Assembly (NCBI GenBank): GCA_910579705.1
Contig: CAJTUI010000008.1
Location: 1 to 64,000 of the forward strand
Reading direction: 5' to 3'
Length of the DNA stretch: 64,000 nucleotides
Source: an uncultured Christensenella sp.
GTDB lineage: Bacteria > Bacillota > Clostridia > Christensenellales > Borkfalkiaceae
In this document: one piece after another, positions 40,380 to 50,412 of the stretch
Position numbering within the stretch: position 1 is the first letter of the stretch
How the letters are laid out: each line of letters starts with the position of its first letter
Notes under the pieces: model-generated
Seen by the model: only the letters and a program-made list of their open reading frames with translations
Database searches by the model: none
Told to the model about the DNA's origin: nothing
Position numbers and translations under genes: made by a program

Positions 40380-41702
40380 ATGATACACGTTTTCAATTAT
40401 AAAAATACATATTATATATACGATTCGGGCAGCGGCAGTCTGCACGAATGCGACGCCGACACCGCCGCGTATCTCAAAGCCGAATACGAGGGCGGGCCCG
40501 CGCCCGAACTCACGGCGGAGAAAAAGGCGGAGATAGCGGAAGATATAAAGGCGCTTAAAGAGGCAGGCCTTTTATTCAAGGAAGAGGTGAAAGTCCCTCC
40601 CCTGAAATCGGGCGAGGTCAAGGCGCTTTGTCTGCATATCTGTCACGACTGCAATCTGCGTTGCCGGTACTGTTTCGCGGACGAGGGCGCATACCACGCG
40701 GAGCGCCAGTTTATGAGCGAGCGTACCGCGAAAAAGGCGATTGATTTTCTTATAGAGCACAGCGGCAAACGCAAAATACTCGAAGCCGACTTTTTCGGCG
40801 GCGAGCCGCTTATGTGCCTCGACACCATTAAAAACGTGGTTGCGTACGCGCGCGAACGCGGCGCGGCGGCGGGCAAGAAATTTCTTTTCACCACGACGAC
40901 CAACGCCCTTCTTCTGGACGACGACGCAATCGACTTTTTCAACCGAGAGATGGAGAACGTCGTTTTAAGCCTCGACGGCAGGAAAGAGGTGCACGACGCG
41001 ATAAGGAAGACCAAGAACGGCAAGGGCAGTTTCGACCTTGTTATCGACAAGATAAAAAAATTCGTAAGATCGCGCGGCGATAAAAGCTACTACGTGCGCG
41101 GCACGTTCACTTCGAAAAATCTCGACTTCTCCAACGACGTCATTTTCCTTGCCGAAAACGGCTTCGACAGCATCTCTATGGAACCCGTCGTAACCGACAT
41201 CGAAGACCTTGCCATAAAGGCAGAGCATCTTCCGCGGATTTCGGCGGAGTACGAAACGCTTTGCGACAAGTATCTTCAAAAGCACGCCGAGGGCGAGGGC
41301 TTTAATTTCTTCCATTTCAATATCGATCTGGACGGCGGGGTATGCCTGCAAAAAAAGGTTTCCGCGTGCGGTGCGGGCAACGAGTATTTCTCGGTGGTGC
41401 CCAACGGCGACATTTATCCCTGCCACCAGTTTGCGGGCGATAAGGACTTCCTTATGGGCAACGTCTACGACGGCAAGCTCGACGGCGCGATACGCGCAAA
41501 GTTTTCGGGCAACAGCCTGTTTACGCGCGAGGGGTGCGGGGATTGCTTTGCGAAATTCATTTGCAGCGGCGGTTGCAGCGCAAACAATTACCACTTTATG
41601 GGCGACGTAAACGTTCCGTATCCCGTTACCTGCGAAATGATGAAAAAGCGCATAGAATGCGGTATGCACGTGCTTGCGCGTAAAAAAGCGGAAAAAAGTT
41701 AA
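40380..41702 (+). CDS. scfB: SCIFF radical-SAM maturase (440 aa)
   Basis: Modifies the SCIFF precursor by forming thioether crosslinks. The N-terminal 80 residues form a peptide-recognition-like domain. The radical-SAM cluster site is CNLRCRYC (Cys91, Cys95, Cys98), followed by DFFGGEPLM. The C-terminal SPASM domain carries auxiliary-cluster cysteines in SACGAGNEYF, DIYPCHQF, REGCGDCFAKFICSGGC and TCEMMKKRIEC. The start at 40380 fits the family N-terminus (MIH), but there is no clear ribosome binding site; see the hairpin just upstream. Confidence 0.96.
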   Translation: MIHVFNYKNTYYIYDSGSGSLHECDADTAAYLKAEYEGGPAPELTAEKKAEIAEDIKALKEAGLLFKEEVKVPPLKSGEVKALCLHICHDCNLRCRYCFADEGAYHAERQFMSERTAKKAIDFLIEHSGKRKILEADFFGGEPLMCLDTIKNVVAYARERGAAAGKKFLFTTTTNALLLDDDAIDFFNREMENVVLSLDGRKEVHDAIRKTKNGKGSFDLVIDKIKKFVRSRGDKSYYVRGTFTSKNLDFSNDVIFLAENGFDSISMEPVVTDIEDLAIKAEHLPRISAEYETLCDKYLQKHAEGEGFNFFHFNIDLDGGVCLQKKVSACGAGNEYFSVVPNGDIYPCHQFAGDKDFLMGNVYDGKLDGAIRAKFSGNSLFTREGCGDCFAKFICSGGCSANNYHFMGDVNVPYPVTCEMMKKRIECGMHVLARKKAEKS

Positions 41703-41743
41703 AAAAAAGACTTGTTAAATGTCGTATAGGCAAGAATAATTAA

Positions 41744-41772
41744 TTGACTGCCGCTCAATTTTTTTATATAAT
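41744..41772 (+). promoter_or_regulatory. secDF promoter
   Basis: TTGACT (41744-41749), 17 bp, TATAAT (41767-41772), about 85 nt before the secD ATG. Confidence 0.8.
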
Positions 41773-41857
41773 ATCAGTTGACATTTACAGTCAGGCCGTG
41801 CGCGCGGAACGCGCCCAGCGGCTTTCGGACATAATTAAAAGGTTTTAGGAGTTAATA

Positions 41858-43405
41858 ATGGGCAAAGTAAAATCGGCGGTAATAACGGCTGTGCTCGTAG
41901 CCGCAATCGCAGTGCTTGCGTTTTTTGCTTTCTTTTCCTGGCAGGTTCCCGGCAGTAACGGAGTAAGCAGATACAATTCGTTTATCAGCGGCATCCGTCT
42001 CGGCGGCGACCTCACGGGCGAGGCGAGCGCGGTGCTGTATCCGGACGGCGTTATTACGGCGGCGGACTATAATTTCGGAATGCCCGAAGTTCCCGAAGGC
42101 GACGAGGCCGCGGACTTAACGGAAGAGGAGCTTGCCGAATTAAAGGATAAGCAGAAGGAGTATATTTCCAGATACGTTAAGCGCGGGGATTTGTATATCG
42201 ATAACGACGCAATAACCGAATACGGCGAGGACGGTTTCAAAGCCCATATCCAAAAAGACGCGGAAGTCCTTTCCGGACGCCTCGGCGAAAAGGGTTATTC
42301 GGCATATTCGGTGGCGGTAAGGGACAACTATACCATTCAGGTCACCGTTCCCACGGACTTTACTTACGCCGCGTACAAGCAGTACGACACGTCCGCGCGT
42401 TCGGACGCGACTACGGCCATAAGCAGAACGATACAGTTCCTGTCCTATAACGGCGAACTTTCGCTCCGCAACGGCGACGTGGGCAAAAAACAGCACAACA
42501 ATATCTTAACGCCTATCAGCGCGGATATCACCACTTATTTCAAGAACGTGACCAAGTACGCGGTCGCCGGCAACTACGCGGTTAAGGTAAACCTTACCCA
42601 GAGCGGCAGGGAGCAGTTCAGGAAGATAAGCGGCACGGTCGCGGACAACTCGGGCGAGGACAAGGCTATCGGTTTCTTTATCGGCGATAACCAGCTCCTT
42701 TCGCTTACGGTTTCCTCCGTGATAGACGAAAACAGTTTCTTCATTACCGTGGACAAGGCGTACGCGCAGGATTACGCGATAATTCTCAACTCCGTGGTTC
42801 ACGGCGAAACGCTCGCGCTCGACTACAACTCCGACAGCGTGGACATAGTCTACGGCAGCGCGGCCCTCGGCGGCAACGCGGCAATATACTTCGGCGCGGC
42901 TTTACTTCTGATTGTTGCGGCGTCCGTGATTTTGTCGGTAGTAAAATACAAGCGGCTCGGCCTTGTCAACGCGATAATGATTGCGATTTACGCGCTCACG
43001 ATTATAACGGCCCTGCTCCTTATCGAAATTCAGTTCACGATAGCCGGCGCGCTTGCGGCGGTATTGGGTCTGGCTCTTCTGTGCGGTTCCAACTTCGCGG
43101 TTTTCGAGGCGGTGCGCAGGGAAACCAAGAAGGGTAAGACGATGCCCTCCTCGATTAAGTCGGGATATAAGAGTATGCTTACGGGCGTTCTCGACCTTCA
43201 TATAATTCTTACGGTTGTTTCGCTTATGCTTGCGCTTATCTGCGTGGGCGAGCTTGCGGCGTGCGGACTTATATTCTTTATCGCAACCGTTGCGTCCTAC
43301 GTTCTGCACTGGTTCACGAGGTTTATGTGGTACGTAATTTCCTCGCCCGTCAGGAATAAGTTTGCGTTCGGCGGTTTTACAAGGGAGGAACAAATCGATG
43401 ACTAA
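41858..43405 (+). CDS. secD: protein translocase subunit SecD (515 aa)
   Basis: Uses the proton gradient with SecF to pull proteins through SecYEG. One N-terminal helix, then the GIRLGGDLTG stretch that stands for the usual GLDLQGG motif. A long extracytoplasmic domain follows, then five helices with GSNFAVFEAVRRETKKGK, the counterpart of the usual NVLIFERIREE motif, and VLDLHIILTVVSLML. Motifs are more divergent than in model SecD proteins, yet order and topology agree. Overlaps secF by 8 nt. Confidence 0.92.
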   Translation: MGKVKSAVITAVLVAAIAVLAFFAFFSWQVPGSNGVSRYNSFISGIRLGGDLTGEASAVLYPDGVITAADYNFGMPEVPEGDEAADLTEEELAELKDKQKEYISRYVKRGDLYIDNDAITEYGEDGFKAHIQKDAEVLSGRLGEKGYSAYSVAVRDNYTIQVTVPTDFTYAAYKQYDTSARSDATTAISRTIQFLSYNGELSLRNGDVGKKQHNNILTPISADITTYFKNVTKYAVAGNYAVKVNLTQSGREQFRKISGTVADNSGEDKAIGFFIGDNQLLSLTVSSVIDENSFFITVDKAYAQDYAIILNSVVHGETLALDYNSDSVDIVYGSAALGGNAAIYFGAALLLIVAASVILSVVKYKRLGLVNAIMIAIYALTIITALLLIEIQFTIAGALAAVLGLALLCGSNFAVFEAVRRETKKGKTMPSSIKSGYKSMLTGVLDLHIILTVVSLMLALICVGELAACGLIFFIATVASYVLHWFTRFMWYVISSPVRNKFAFGGFTREEQIDD

Positions 43406-44381
43406 TTTAAAACTCTCTTCCAAGATGCACCTTTTTATAATTATCACTTCCGTTCTCGTTGCGGCGGGAATCGCGGTGGGGCTTGTATTCAACTTTGTGT
43501 TCGGCGGATATTTCAATTTCGGTTCGGAGTACGCGAGTTATAACAGCGTCGTCGTAGATTACGCCTATATCGACTACGGCAGCGAAGACGCGGTTCGCGA
43601 AATCTGCGACAAAGCTTTCGACGCGGCGGGGGTCAAATATTACTCCACCGAGAACGGCGAAACGGGCGAGGGCGGGGAATTTATCTTCAAGTTCGCCAAG
43701 AGCGTCAATACGGAAAGTATCCAGAAAGCCGTCGGCGTCATTCATTCCGAGATAACCAAGGGCGACGTAAACAGTTTAAGCCACGCTTATTTCCACAACG
43801 TCAAAACCAAAATGGGCGGCGCGCCCGCGCTTAAATTCGGCGCAATCGCGCTTGCCTCGGCAATTGCTTTCCAGTTCCTTTACTTCGTAATCAGATACAG
43901 GCTTACTATGGCGTTCGCGGCGCTGCTTGCCAACGTCCATAACCTCGCTATTTACGTATCCCTGCTCGCTATAACCCGCGTTCCTTTCGGTTCGTCCGCG
44001 ATAGCGTTCGGCGCGCTTACGGTGCTTACCACTATGATAGGCTGCTGTCTGCTCTTCGACAGAATGCGTAAAAATCTCAAAGAAGAAAGCTTTGCAAAGC
44101 GCGGCGTCGGCGAACAGGTCGACATCTGCGCGGGAGAAAGTATACTCAACGTATCCGTGCTGTCGGTGTTTATCGCCGCTTCCGCGCTGATAATGTTTGT
44201 TTTCCTTTCGATAAGCGCGCTTTCGGTCGCAGTGGTTATGACCCCCGTATTTCTGGCCGTTCTCAGCGCGGTCGCAAGTATTTACGGCACGGCGTTCTTC
44301 ACGCCTTCGGTGTACGCGCGCTTTAAGACAATCGGCGACAACTACAAGGCCGCTCACGGTAAAAAAAGTAAAAAAGCATAA
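43398..44381 (+). CDS. secF: protein translocase subunit SecF (327 aa)
   Basis: Partner of SecD. One N-terminal helix (residues 10-35), an extracytoplasmic domain, then five helices. The conserved block AFAALLANVHNLAIYVSLLA and IGCCLLFDRMRKNLKEES near residues 180-245 match the SecF VHD and FDRIREN motifs, with VHN in place of VHD. The ATG at 43398 has AGGGAGGA 8 nt upstream and overlaps the secD stop. Confidence 0.93.
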   Translation: MTNLKLSSKMHLFIIITSVLVAAGIAVGLVFNFVFGGYFNFGSEYASYNSVVVDYAYIDYGSEDAVREICDKAFDAAGVKYYSTENGETGEGGEFIFKFAKSVNTESIQKAVGVIHSEITKGDVNSLSHAYFHNVKTKMGGAPALKFGAIALASAIAFQFLYFVIRYRLTMAFAALLANVHNLAIYVSLLAITRVPFGSSAIAFGALTVLTTMIGCCLLFDRMRKNLKEESFAKRGVGEQVDICAGESILNVSVLSVFIAASALIMFVFLSISALSVAVVMTPVFLAVLSAVASIYGTAFFTPSVYARFKTIGDNYKAAHGKKSKKA

Positions 44382-44393
44382 AACGGATTTAAT

Positions 44394-44422
44394 GGGGGCG
44401 GGCAATTACCCGCCCCCTGTTT
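44394..44422 (+). terminator. hairpin between secF and recJ
   Basis: Nine-pair stem GGGGGCGGG/CCCGCCCCC with a 6-nt loop, followed by TGTTTG. The T-tract is weak, so termination is likely partial. Confidence 0.6.
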
Positions 44423-44437
44423 GTATAGACGGCGCAT

Positions 44438-46759
44438 ATGAAAAGATTGGTTCCCGAATACGTTTTTTCGGACGAACAACTTAATAACATCAGACGGCTT
44501 TCGAAAGAGTGCGGGCTGTTGGAGGATACCGTAAAAATACTTTACGGCAGGGGCGTGGACGACGCTGAAAAAATCAGGCGTTTCATACGCCCTTCCGGCA
44601 AGCACTTCGTTTCGCCGTTCAAAATGAGCGGTATGGACAAGGCTGTCGAACTCATAACCCGCGCCCGCGACGAGGAGTGGGTGGTTGTCGTTTACGGCGA
44701 CTATGACGCGGACGGCGTTTGCGCGTCCACGATAATGTACAACTCGCTCAGGGATTTCGGTATCGAACCGATTGTGTTTATCCCCGAGCGGCGCAACGGC
44801 TACGGCCTCAACAAACAGTCTGTCGACGAGATTTTCGAGGAATATTTCCCCCAGCTGTTTATTACCGTGGACTGCGGAATTTCCTGCGCCGAGGAAATTG
44901 AGTATATAAAGGAGCAGGGCGCGGAGGTAATAGTTACCGACCACCACGAACTGCCCGACAATATTCCAGACTGCATCTGCATAAACCCCAAATTCAACGA
45001 CGGATATATCTACGATAATCTCTGCGGCGCGGGCGTCGCGCTTAAAGTCGGCGTTGCGCTCAACGGCGAGAGCGCGTATCGCTATCTCGATTTCGCGGCG
45101 ATTGCAACCGTTGCGGACAGCGTGCCGCTCACGGGCGAAAACAGGGACATCGTATACGAAGGACTTAAAATAATAAACTCTTCGCCGCGCAAAAATTATT
45201 CGCATTTTCTCGGCAAGACGGAATCGGATATAACTTCCCAGACGATAGCTTTCGGCATCGCGCCCAAAATCAACGCGGCGGGAAGAATGGGCGACGCGGC
45301 GGCCGCGCTTAAACTGTTTACCGAAACCGACGACAACGCCATTTTCGATTTGTCGGCAAAGCTCAATGCGTACAACATCGAACGCCAGAAATACTGCGAC
45401 GAACTGTATTTAAGCGCAAAGCAAAAGCTTAAAGAGCGCGGCGCGTACGGCAAGGTGATTTTGTTGTGGGACGAAAGCTGGAACACGGGGTTCGTCGGCA
45501 TAGTCGCGGCAAGGCTTGCGGACGAGTTCGCGCGGCCCGCGTTACTGTTTGTGAGAAACGGCGATATGCTCAAAGGCTCGGCGCGGTCGGTGGAGAACGT
45601 GAACATTTTCGAGGCGCTCAAAGCCTGCGAGCAGTATATAGACGAATTCGGCGGCCACGCTCAGGCGGCGGGCGTCAATATCAGAGCGGCAGACTTCGAC
45701 AATCTCGAACGCGCTTTAAACGAGTATCTTACCGAGCATTATACGCCCGAGTATTTTACTCCCGCGGTAAGCGTGAGCGGCCGCCTGACCGCGCCTTATT
45801 CTCAGCGGTTCGCGAAAGAGCTTGAAATGCTGGAACCGTTCGGGGTGGGCAACCGCAGGCCGGTATTCGAGGCGGAAGAAACCGCGCTGGACGTGCGGCC
45901 CGTCAAACCCGCGTCCCCGCACGTGTCGTTAAAGAGCGGTAAGATAGAGCTTATGTATTTCAGCGGCGCGAAATATTCTTACCTTATGCGCAGCCGCGCG
46001 CCGAAAAAGTTCATTTTCGAATATAATATATCGAAGTTCCGCGGCAGGGAGTATGTAAAGGGCTACGTCAGGGATATAATCTGCGCGCGCGACGCGGGCG
46101 CGGCCTGCGGCGAGGAAATAGCCGTAAACAATCTTTTAACGCTTGCCTGTAAAAGAGTGGACTGCGCCGCGGAATACGCCACGGCCGAAGAGATAGATAA
46201 CTCCGTCAACCCGTACGGCGGATTCGGCACTGTGTATATAGCCAACGACTACGACACGCTTTCGCGGTTTAAAAACCTGCAAGGCCTTAACGTGGAGCTT
46301 TTCAGCCTGCTGTCCGGCAATCTTGCGGACACCGTGCTGCTCTCACCGCAGAGCGACGTCGATTTAAGCGGCTTTGCGCGCGTAGTATTTTTGGAGCCGC
46401 AGCCGTTCGGCATAAGAATTGCGTCGCTGGCCGGAAAAAAAGTAATTATATGTAGCGGGAACGAGGGCTATAACTTTATTAAGAACCTGCCCGCAGACAG
46501 GCAGGAACTTCTCGGGATATTTTCGGCGGTTGCCGCCAACTCGGAACATATAGAGGGCGCGGACAGCGCGGAGATTGCGTTAAAGGGCAAGCTGGGCTTT
46601 ACGGCTTGCGAAACCGCATTCGCGCTCGAAGTGTTCAGGCAGCTATCGCTGATATCCTACGAAAACGGCAGGCTTGCCGTACGCCGCGGTATAAAGACCG
46701 AACTTACTAATTCAGAACTATACAACACGGTAAAAGAATATGAAAACGGTATTGGATAA
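44438..46759 (+). CDS. recJ: single-stranded-DNA-specific exonuclease RecJ (773 aa)
   Basis: 5'-3' ssDNA exonuclease used in recombination and mismatch repair. Motif I is YGDYDADGVCAS (Asp88, Asp90, Asp92), motif II TVDCGIS, motif III TDHHELPD (Asp168-His170), then KINAAGRMGDA and the DHHA1 block FGGHAQAAGV. A C-terminal extension of about 200 residues is as in Bacillota forms. Overlaps the relA start by 20 nt. In many relatives an apt gene lies between recJ and relA; it is absent here. Confidence 0.95.
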   Translation: MKRLVPEYVFSDEQLNNIRRLSKECGLLEDTVKILYGRGVDDAEKIRRFIRPSGKHFVSPFKMSGMDKAVELITRARDEEWVVVVYGDYDADGVCASTIMYNSLRDFGIEPIVFIPERRNGYGLNKQSVDEIFEEYFPQLFITVDCGISCAEEIEYIKEQGAEVIVTDHHELPDNIPDCICINPKFNDGYIYDNLCGAGVALKVGVALNGESAYRYLDFAAIATVADSVPLTGENRDIVYEGLKIINSSPRKNYSHFLGKTESDITSQTIAFGIAPKINAAGRMGDAAAALKLFTETDDNAIFDLSAKLNAYNIERQKYCDELYLSAKQKLKERGAYGKVILLWDESWNTGFVGIVAARLADEFARPALLFVRNGDMLKGSARSVENVNIFEALKACEQYIDEFGGHAQAAGVNIRAADFDNLERALNEYLTEHYTPEYFTPAVSVSGRLTAPYSQRFAKELEMLEPFGVGNRRPVFEAEETALDVRPVKPASPHVSLKSGKIELMYFSGAKYSYLMRSRAPKKFIFEYNISKFRGREYVKGYVRDIICARDAGAACGEEIAVNNLLTLACKRVDCAAEYATAEEIDNSVNPYGGFGTVYIANDYDTLSRFKNLQGLNVELFSLLSGNLADTVLLSPQSDVDLSGFARVVFLEPQPFGIRIASLAGKKVIICSGNEGYNFIKNLPADRQELLGIFSAVAANSEHIEGADSAEIALKGKLGFTACETAFALEVFRQLSLISYENGRLAVRRGIKTELTNSELYNTVKEYENGIG

Positions 46760-48869
46760 AATTTACGAAAACTATGCGGATAACGACAGGGAGCTGTTGC
46801 TTTCCGCTTACCGTTACTCGGAAATGATGCACGAGGGGCAGAAACGCGCCTCGGGCGAGCCGTATTTTACGCACCCCTGCGCGGTTGCGGAGATACTCAT
46901 AGACCTCGGTATGGACACTCCGTCCGTCGCCGCGGCCTTTCTGCACGACGTTATAGAGGACACAAGCGCGACGGGCGAGGACATACGCGCGCATTTCGGC
47001 GAAGAGATTTTAACGCTTGTCGACGGCGTGACAAAGCTCGATAAAATCCGTTACGCCTCGCACGAGGAAGAGGACGCGGAAAACTTCCGTAAGATTTTCG
47101 TCGCTATGGCAAACGACGTGCGCGTAATTATCATAAAGCTTGCCGACAGGCTGCACAATATGCGTTCTCTTAACTTCCTTTCCAACGAACGCCAGCAACG
47201 CATATCCAAAGAAACGCTTGAAATTTTCACGCCGCTTGCCGGCAGGCTGGGTATTTCGCAAATTAAGTGCGAGCTCGAAGATTTGTGCCTTAAATACCTC
47301 GACCCAGAATCCTACGAATACCTCGTCACAAACATTCACCAGAAACTTGCGGAGCGGCGCAGTTTCGTGGATTTCGTCGTAAACGAGCTTAAAAAAATTC
47401 TGGCAGAGGGCGGTATCAAGGGCGAAGTTTTCGGCCGCCCCAAACACTTTTATTCCATCTATAAAAAGATGAAAAAGCAGGAAAAATCGCTCGACCAGAT
47501 TTACGACTTATCCGCCGTCCGCGTAATAGTCGCGACCACCGAAGAGTGCTACGAGGTATTGGGTAAAATCCACAAACAGTGGAAACCCGTGCCCGGCCGT
47601 ATAAAGGACTATATCGCAACGCCCAAGCGCAATATGTATCAGTCGTTGCACACCACGGTCGTTACCAACTTCGGCCAGTTTTTCGAAATCCAGATCCGCA
47701 CGCAGGAAATGCATAAAATGGCGGAGTTCGGTATCGCGGCGCATTGGAAGTACAAGGAGCAGAAAACAAGCGAAACGGGCTTCGACCAGCGCCTTTCCTG
47801 GATACGCGACGTTATGGACTGGCAGGGCAGTCTTAACGACTCCAAGGAGTTCGTTGACAGCTTAAAAAACGATTTGTATTCCAACGAACTTCTTGTATTC
47901 ACCCCGCACGGCAAAGTAATTTCGTTGCCGTTGGAGGCAACGCCCGTCGACTTCGCGTACGCAATACACTCCGAGGTCGGCAATAAGTGCGTCGGCGCGA
48001 AGGTCAATTCCAGAATAGTCGCGCTCAATTCCGCCCTGCACACGGGCGACGTGGTCGAAATTCTAACCTCGCCCACAACGAAAGGCCCGTCCTGGGACTG
48101 GCTCAAATTCGTAAAATCAGGCTCCGCACGCGCCAAAATCCGCACGTTTTTCAAGCGCGAAATGAAGGAGGAGAACGCCAAAACGGGCCGCGTTATGTTG
48201 GAGGCGGAGGCGAAACGGCGCGGCTACAACCTTGCCGATATTCTTACCGAGGAATCGTTCAACAAGCTGTCGCAAAAGCTTGTTTTCAGTTCGGTAAACG
48301 AAATGATGGCGTCAATCGGCTACGGCGCTGTCAGCGTAAATCAGGTAATTTTCAAGCTTATAGACTACTATAAAAAGGAAATACCCAAGCCGCAGGAACT
48401 TCTTTCGTCGGATAAATTAAAACATTCCCCCGCAACCACGGTCGCAATCAAGGGCCTTTCGGGCCTGCTGGTAAAGTTCGCGCACTGCTGCAACCCCGTC
48501 CCCGGCGACAAGATAGTGGGTTTCGTATCGCGCGGCAGGGGAGTAATAGTGCACCGTGCCGACTGTCCCAACCTCAAAGGCGAGGACGGAGAGCGGCTCC
48601 ACCCCGCCCAGTGGACGGGCGAAGACGCGGAGTTTATCGCGGGCATAAAAATAATTGCGGACAACGACGACGGGCTCGCCGCGTTTATCACTTCGGAAAT
48701 TTCCGCCCTGCATATCAATATGACGGCGATAAACGGCAGAGTTAACAGGGAGAAAAACGCCGAATTCGAAATCAAGATAAAGCTCAACAAACGTTCTGAT
48801 ATGGACCTGCTCGTCAACAGACTGAAAAAAGACAGGCGCATAATAGACGTGTTCAGGACGACGAATTGA
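46740..48869 (+). CDS. relA: bifunctional (p)ppGpp synthetase/hydrolase RelA/SpoT (709 aa)
   Basis: Stringent-response enzyme. The hydrolase HD domain has YFTHPCAVAEIL (His45) and FLHDVIEDT (His69, Asp70), both intact. The synthetase domain (about 235-350) includes GRPKHFYSIYKKM and RNMYQSLHTTVV. A TGS domain follows (LLVFTPHGKVISLP, about 385-450), then the helical region with the FAHCCNPVPGD zinc-finger-like motif, and a C-terminal ACT domain. With both sites intact it can make and degrade (p)ppGpp. Confidence 0.96.
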   Translation: MKTVLDKIYENYADNDRELLLSAYRYSEMMHEGQKRASGEPYFTHPCAVAEILIDLGMDTPSVAAAFLHDVIEDTSATGEDIRAHFGEEILTLVDGVTKLDKIRYASHEEEDAENFRKIFVAMANDVRVIIIKLADRLHNMRSLNFLSNERQQRISKETLEIFTPLAGRLGISQIKCELEDLCLKYLDPESYEYLVTNIHQKLAERRSFVDFVVNELKKILAEGGIKGEVFGRPKHFYSIYKKMKKQEKSLDQIYDLSAVRVIVATTEECYEVLGKIHKQWKPVPGRIKDYIATPKRNMYQSLHTTVVTNFGQFFEIQIRTQEMHKMAEFGIAAHWKYKEQKTSETGFDQRLSWIRDVMDWQGSLNDSKEFVDSLKNDLYSNELLVFTPHGKVISLPLEATPVDFAYAIHSEVGNKCVGAKVNSRIVALNSALHTGDVVEILTSPTTKGPSWDWLKFVKSGSARAKIRTFFKREMKEENAKTGRVMLEAEAKRRGYNLADILTEESFNKLSQKLVFSSVNEMMASIGYGAVSVNQVIFKLIDYYKKEIPKPQELLSSDKLKHSPATTVAIKGLSGLLVKFAHCCNPVPGDKIVGFVSRGRGVIVHRADCPNLKGEDGERLHPAQWTGEDAEFIAGIKIIADNDDGLAAFITSEISALHINMTAINGRVNREKNAEFEIKIKLNKRSDMDLLVNRLKKDRRIIDVFRTTN

Positions 48870-48897
48870 AGAGGCGCAACATAAAGGAACGCAAGCA

Positions 48898-50259
48898 ATG
48901 TTAAACACCAACAGCGAATATCTCCGTCCCGAAATTATGGACGTTATCCGCGCCTTCGACAGCGAGGAAGAGGAGTTTACCCACTACTACGAATGTGCGC
49001 GCGGAAAGTTCTTTAATTCAATCGAGTACAAAGGCGAATTTTACGACTTCGAAAACGATTGCGATACCGAGGACGAGCTGGTTTTCCGCAGGCTTGCCAA
49101 ACGCTATGCAAAGCTTGCTTTTTACAAAGTGCTGTCGTCGGAAAAGGGCGGCTTGCCCTGGGGCGCGCTCACGGGCATACGCCCCACAAAGCTCGCGTAC
49201 GCGGAGCAGGCGGAGGGGCGCGACTTTAAAAAACTTTTCGGCGATATGGACGTCAGTCCCGCTAAAACCCTGCTCACCGAGCGGGTTTTAATTGCGCAAA
49301 AACAGGCGGGGGCGCAAGGCGGCGGGCAGGATTTGTTTGTAAGCGTGCCGTTCTGTCCCACAAAGTGCGAGTATTGCTCGTTCATAACCGCGCCGATAAC
49401 TACCACCCGCGCGTATTTGCGCAACTATCTTGACTGTCTTGTAAAAGAAATAACGTCGGTAAAACCGATAATAAATAATTTAAACAGCATTTATATCGGC
49501 GGCGGAACGCCTTTCGTTCTGGACGAGGACGGGCTGGAAGAGATTTATGCGGCGTTAAAGCGCACGTTCGGCGGCGCGAAGGAATACACCGTGGAGGCGG
49601 GCCGACCCGACGTGTTTACGGACGGCAAACTCCGCCTTTCCAAGGATTACGGCGTTACGCGCATTTGCGTAAACCCGCAGTCGTTCAACGACTCCACGCT
49701 CGAAAAAATCGGAAGAAAACACACGGCCTCGCAGACCGTTAGCGCCTATGAAAGCGCGCGGAAGTACGGGTTCGATATAAATATCGATTTGATTGCGGGG
49801 CTTGCCGACGAAACGGTGAAAGACTTCGGCTACTCGCTCGACACGGCAATTTCGCTCGAACCTGAAAACATTACCGTGCATACGCTGTCTTTGAAGTCGG
49901 GCGCGAAGTTGAAGGAGCAGACCAAGCGGCTTAACGTTGCGGGGATTTCGGATATGGTGCGCCTTTCTTTTGAAAAGCTGACGGCCGCGGGCTATGCGCC
50001 GTATTATATGTATCGCCAGAAATATCAGGCGGGCGGGCTGGAAAACGTAGGCTGGTGCAAACCTGGCAAGGCCTGCGTATACAATATAAACGTTATGGAA
50101 GAAATTTCAGACAATGTGGCGGTGGGCGCGAACGCGATTTCAAAAAAGCTTTTCGGCGGCGAAAACCGTATAGAGCGGTACGCCTCGCCCAAGGACATAC
50201 CGTCGTATATAAATAAGGTGGATAAAATTATCTCCGAAAGACAGAAACTGTTTGAATAA
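48898..50259 (+). CDS. hemZ: HemZ-type radical-SAM coproporphyrinogen dehydrogenase-like protein (453 aa)
   Basis: Radical-SAM enzyme of the coproporphyrinogen III oxidase-like family. The N-terminal 140 residues form the HemZ-specific domain. The cluster site is PFCPTKCEYCSF (CxxxCxxC), then IYIGGGTPFVL and DLIAGLADET. GYAPYYMYRQKYQAGGLENV near residue 365 is the family C-terminal block. No other heme biosynthesis gene is near, and the substrate in anaerobes is uncertain. AAAGGAACG precedes the ATG; it follows relA as in many Clostridia. Confidence 0.92.
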   Translation: MLNTNSEYLRPEIMDVIRAFDSEEEEFTHYYECARGKFFNSIEYKGEFYDFENDCDTEDELVFRRLAKRYAKLAFYKVLSSEKGGLPWGALTGIRPTKLAYAEQAEGRDFKKLFGDMDVSPAKTLLTERVLIAQKQAGAQGGGQDLFVSVPFCPTKCEYCSFITAPITTTRAYLRNYLDCLVKEITSVKPIINNLNSIYIGGGTPFVLDEDGLEEIYAALKRTFGGAKEYTVEAGRPDVFTDGKLRLSKDYGVTRICVNPQSFNDSTLEKIGRKHTASQTVSAYESARKYGFDINIDLIAGLADETVKDFGYSLDTAISLEPENITVHTLSLKSGAKLKEQTKRLNVAGISDMVRLSFEKLTAAGYAPYYMYRQKYQAGGLENVGWCKPGKACVYNINVMEEISDNVAVGANAISKKLFGGENRIERYASPKDIPSYINKVDKIISERQKLFE

Positions 50260-50266
50260 AATATTA

Positions 50267-50304
50267 CCCCCGCGCGGCGTTTCGCCGCGCGGGGGATGTT
50301 TTGT
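50267..50304 (+). terminator. strong rho-independent terminator
   Basis: Thirteen-pair GC stem CCCCCGCGCGGCG/CGCCGCGCGGGGG with a TTT loop, then ATGTTTTGT. Ends the recJ-relA-hemZ set. Confidence 0.88.
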
Positions 50305-50333
50305 ATTATGAAAAAATTTTTCATTTTTAAAAA

Positions 50334-50361
50334 TTGTTAGGAGTTTTTCCTAACTCATAAT
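50334..50361 (+). promoter_or_regulatory. promoter with an inverted repeat in its spacer
   Basis: TTGTTA (50334-50339), 16 bp, CATAAT (50356-50361). The inverted repeat GTTAGGA/TCCTAAC (50336-50342, 50348-50354) fills the spacer and is a candidate operator for the small gene at 50413. Confidence 0.5.
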
Positions 50362-50412
50362 AATAGTAGGGAAAATAAAGTACAATTTAAGAAAAAAAAG
50401 AGGTATACAAAA

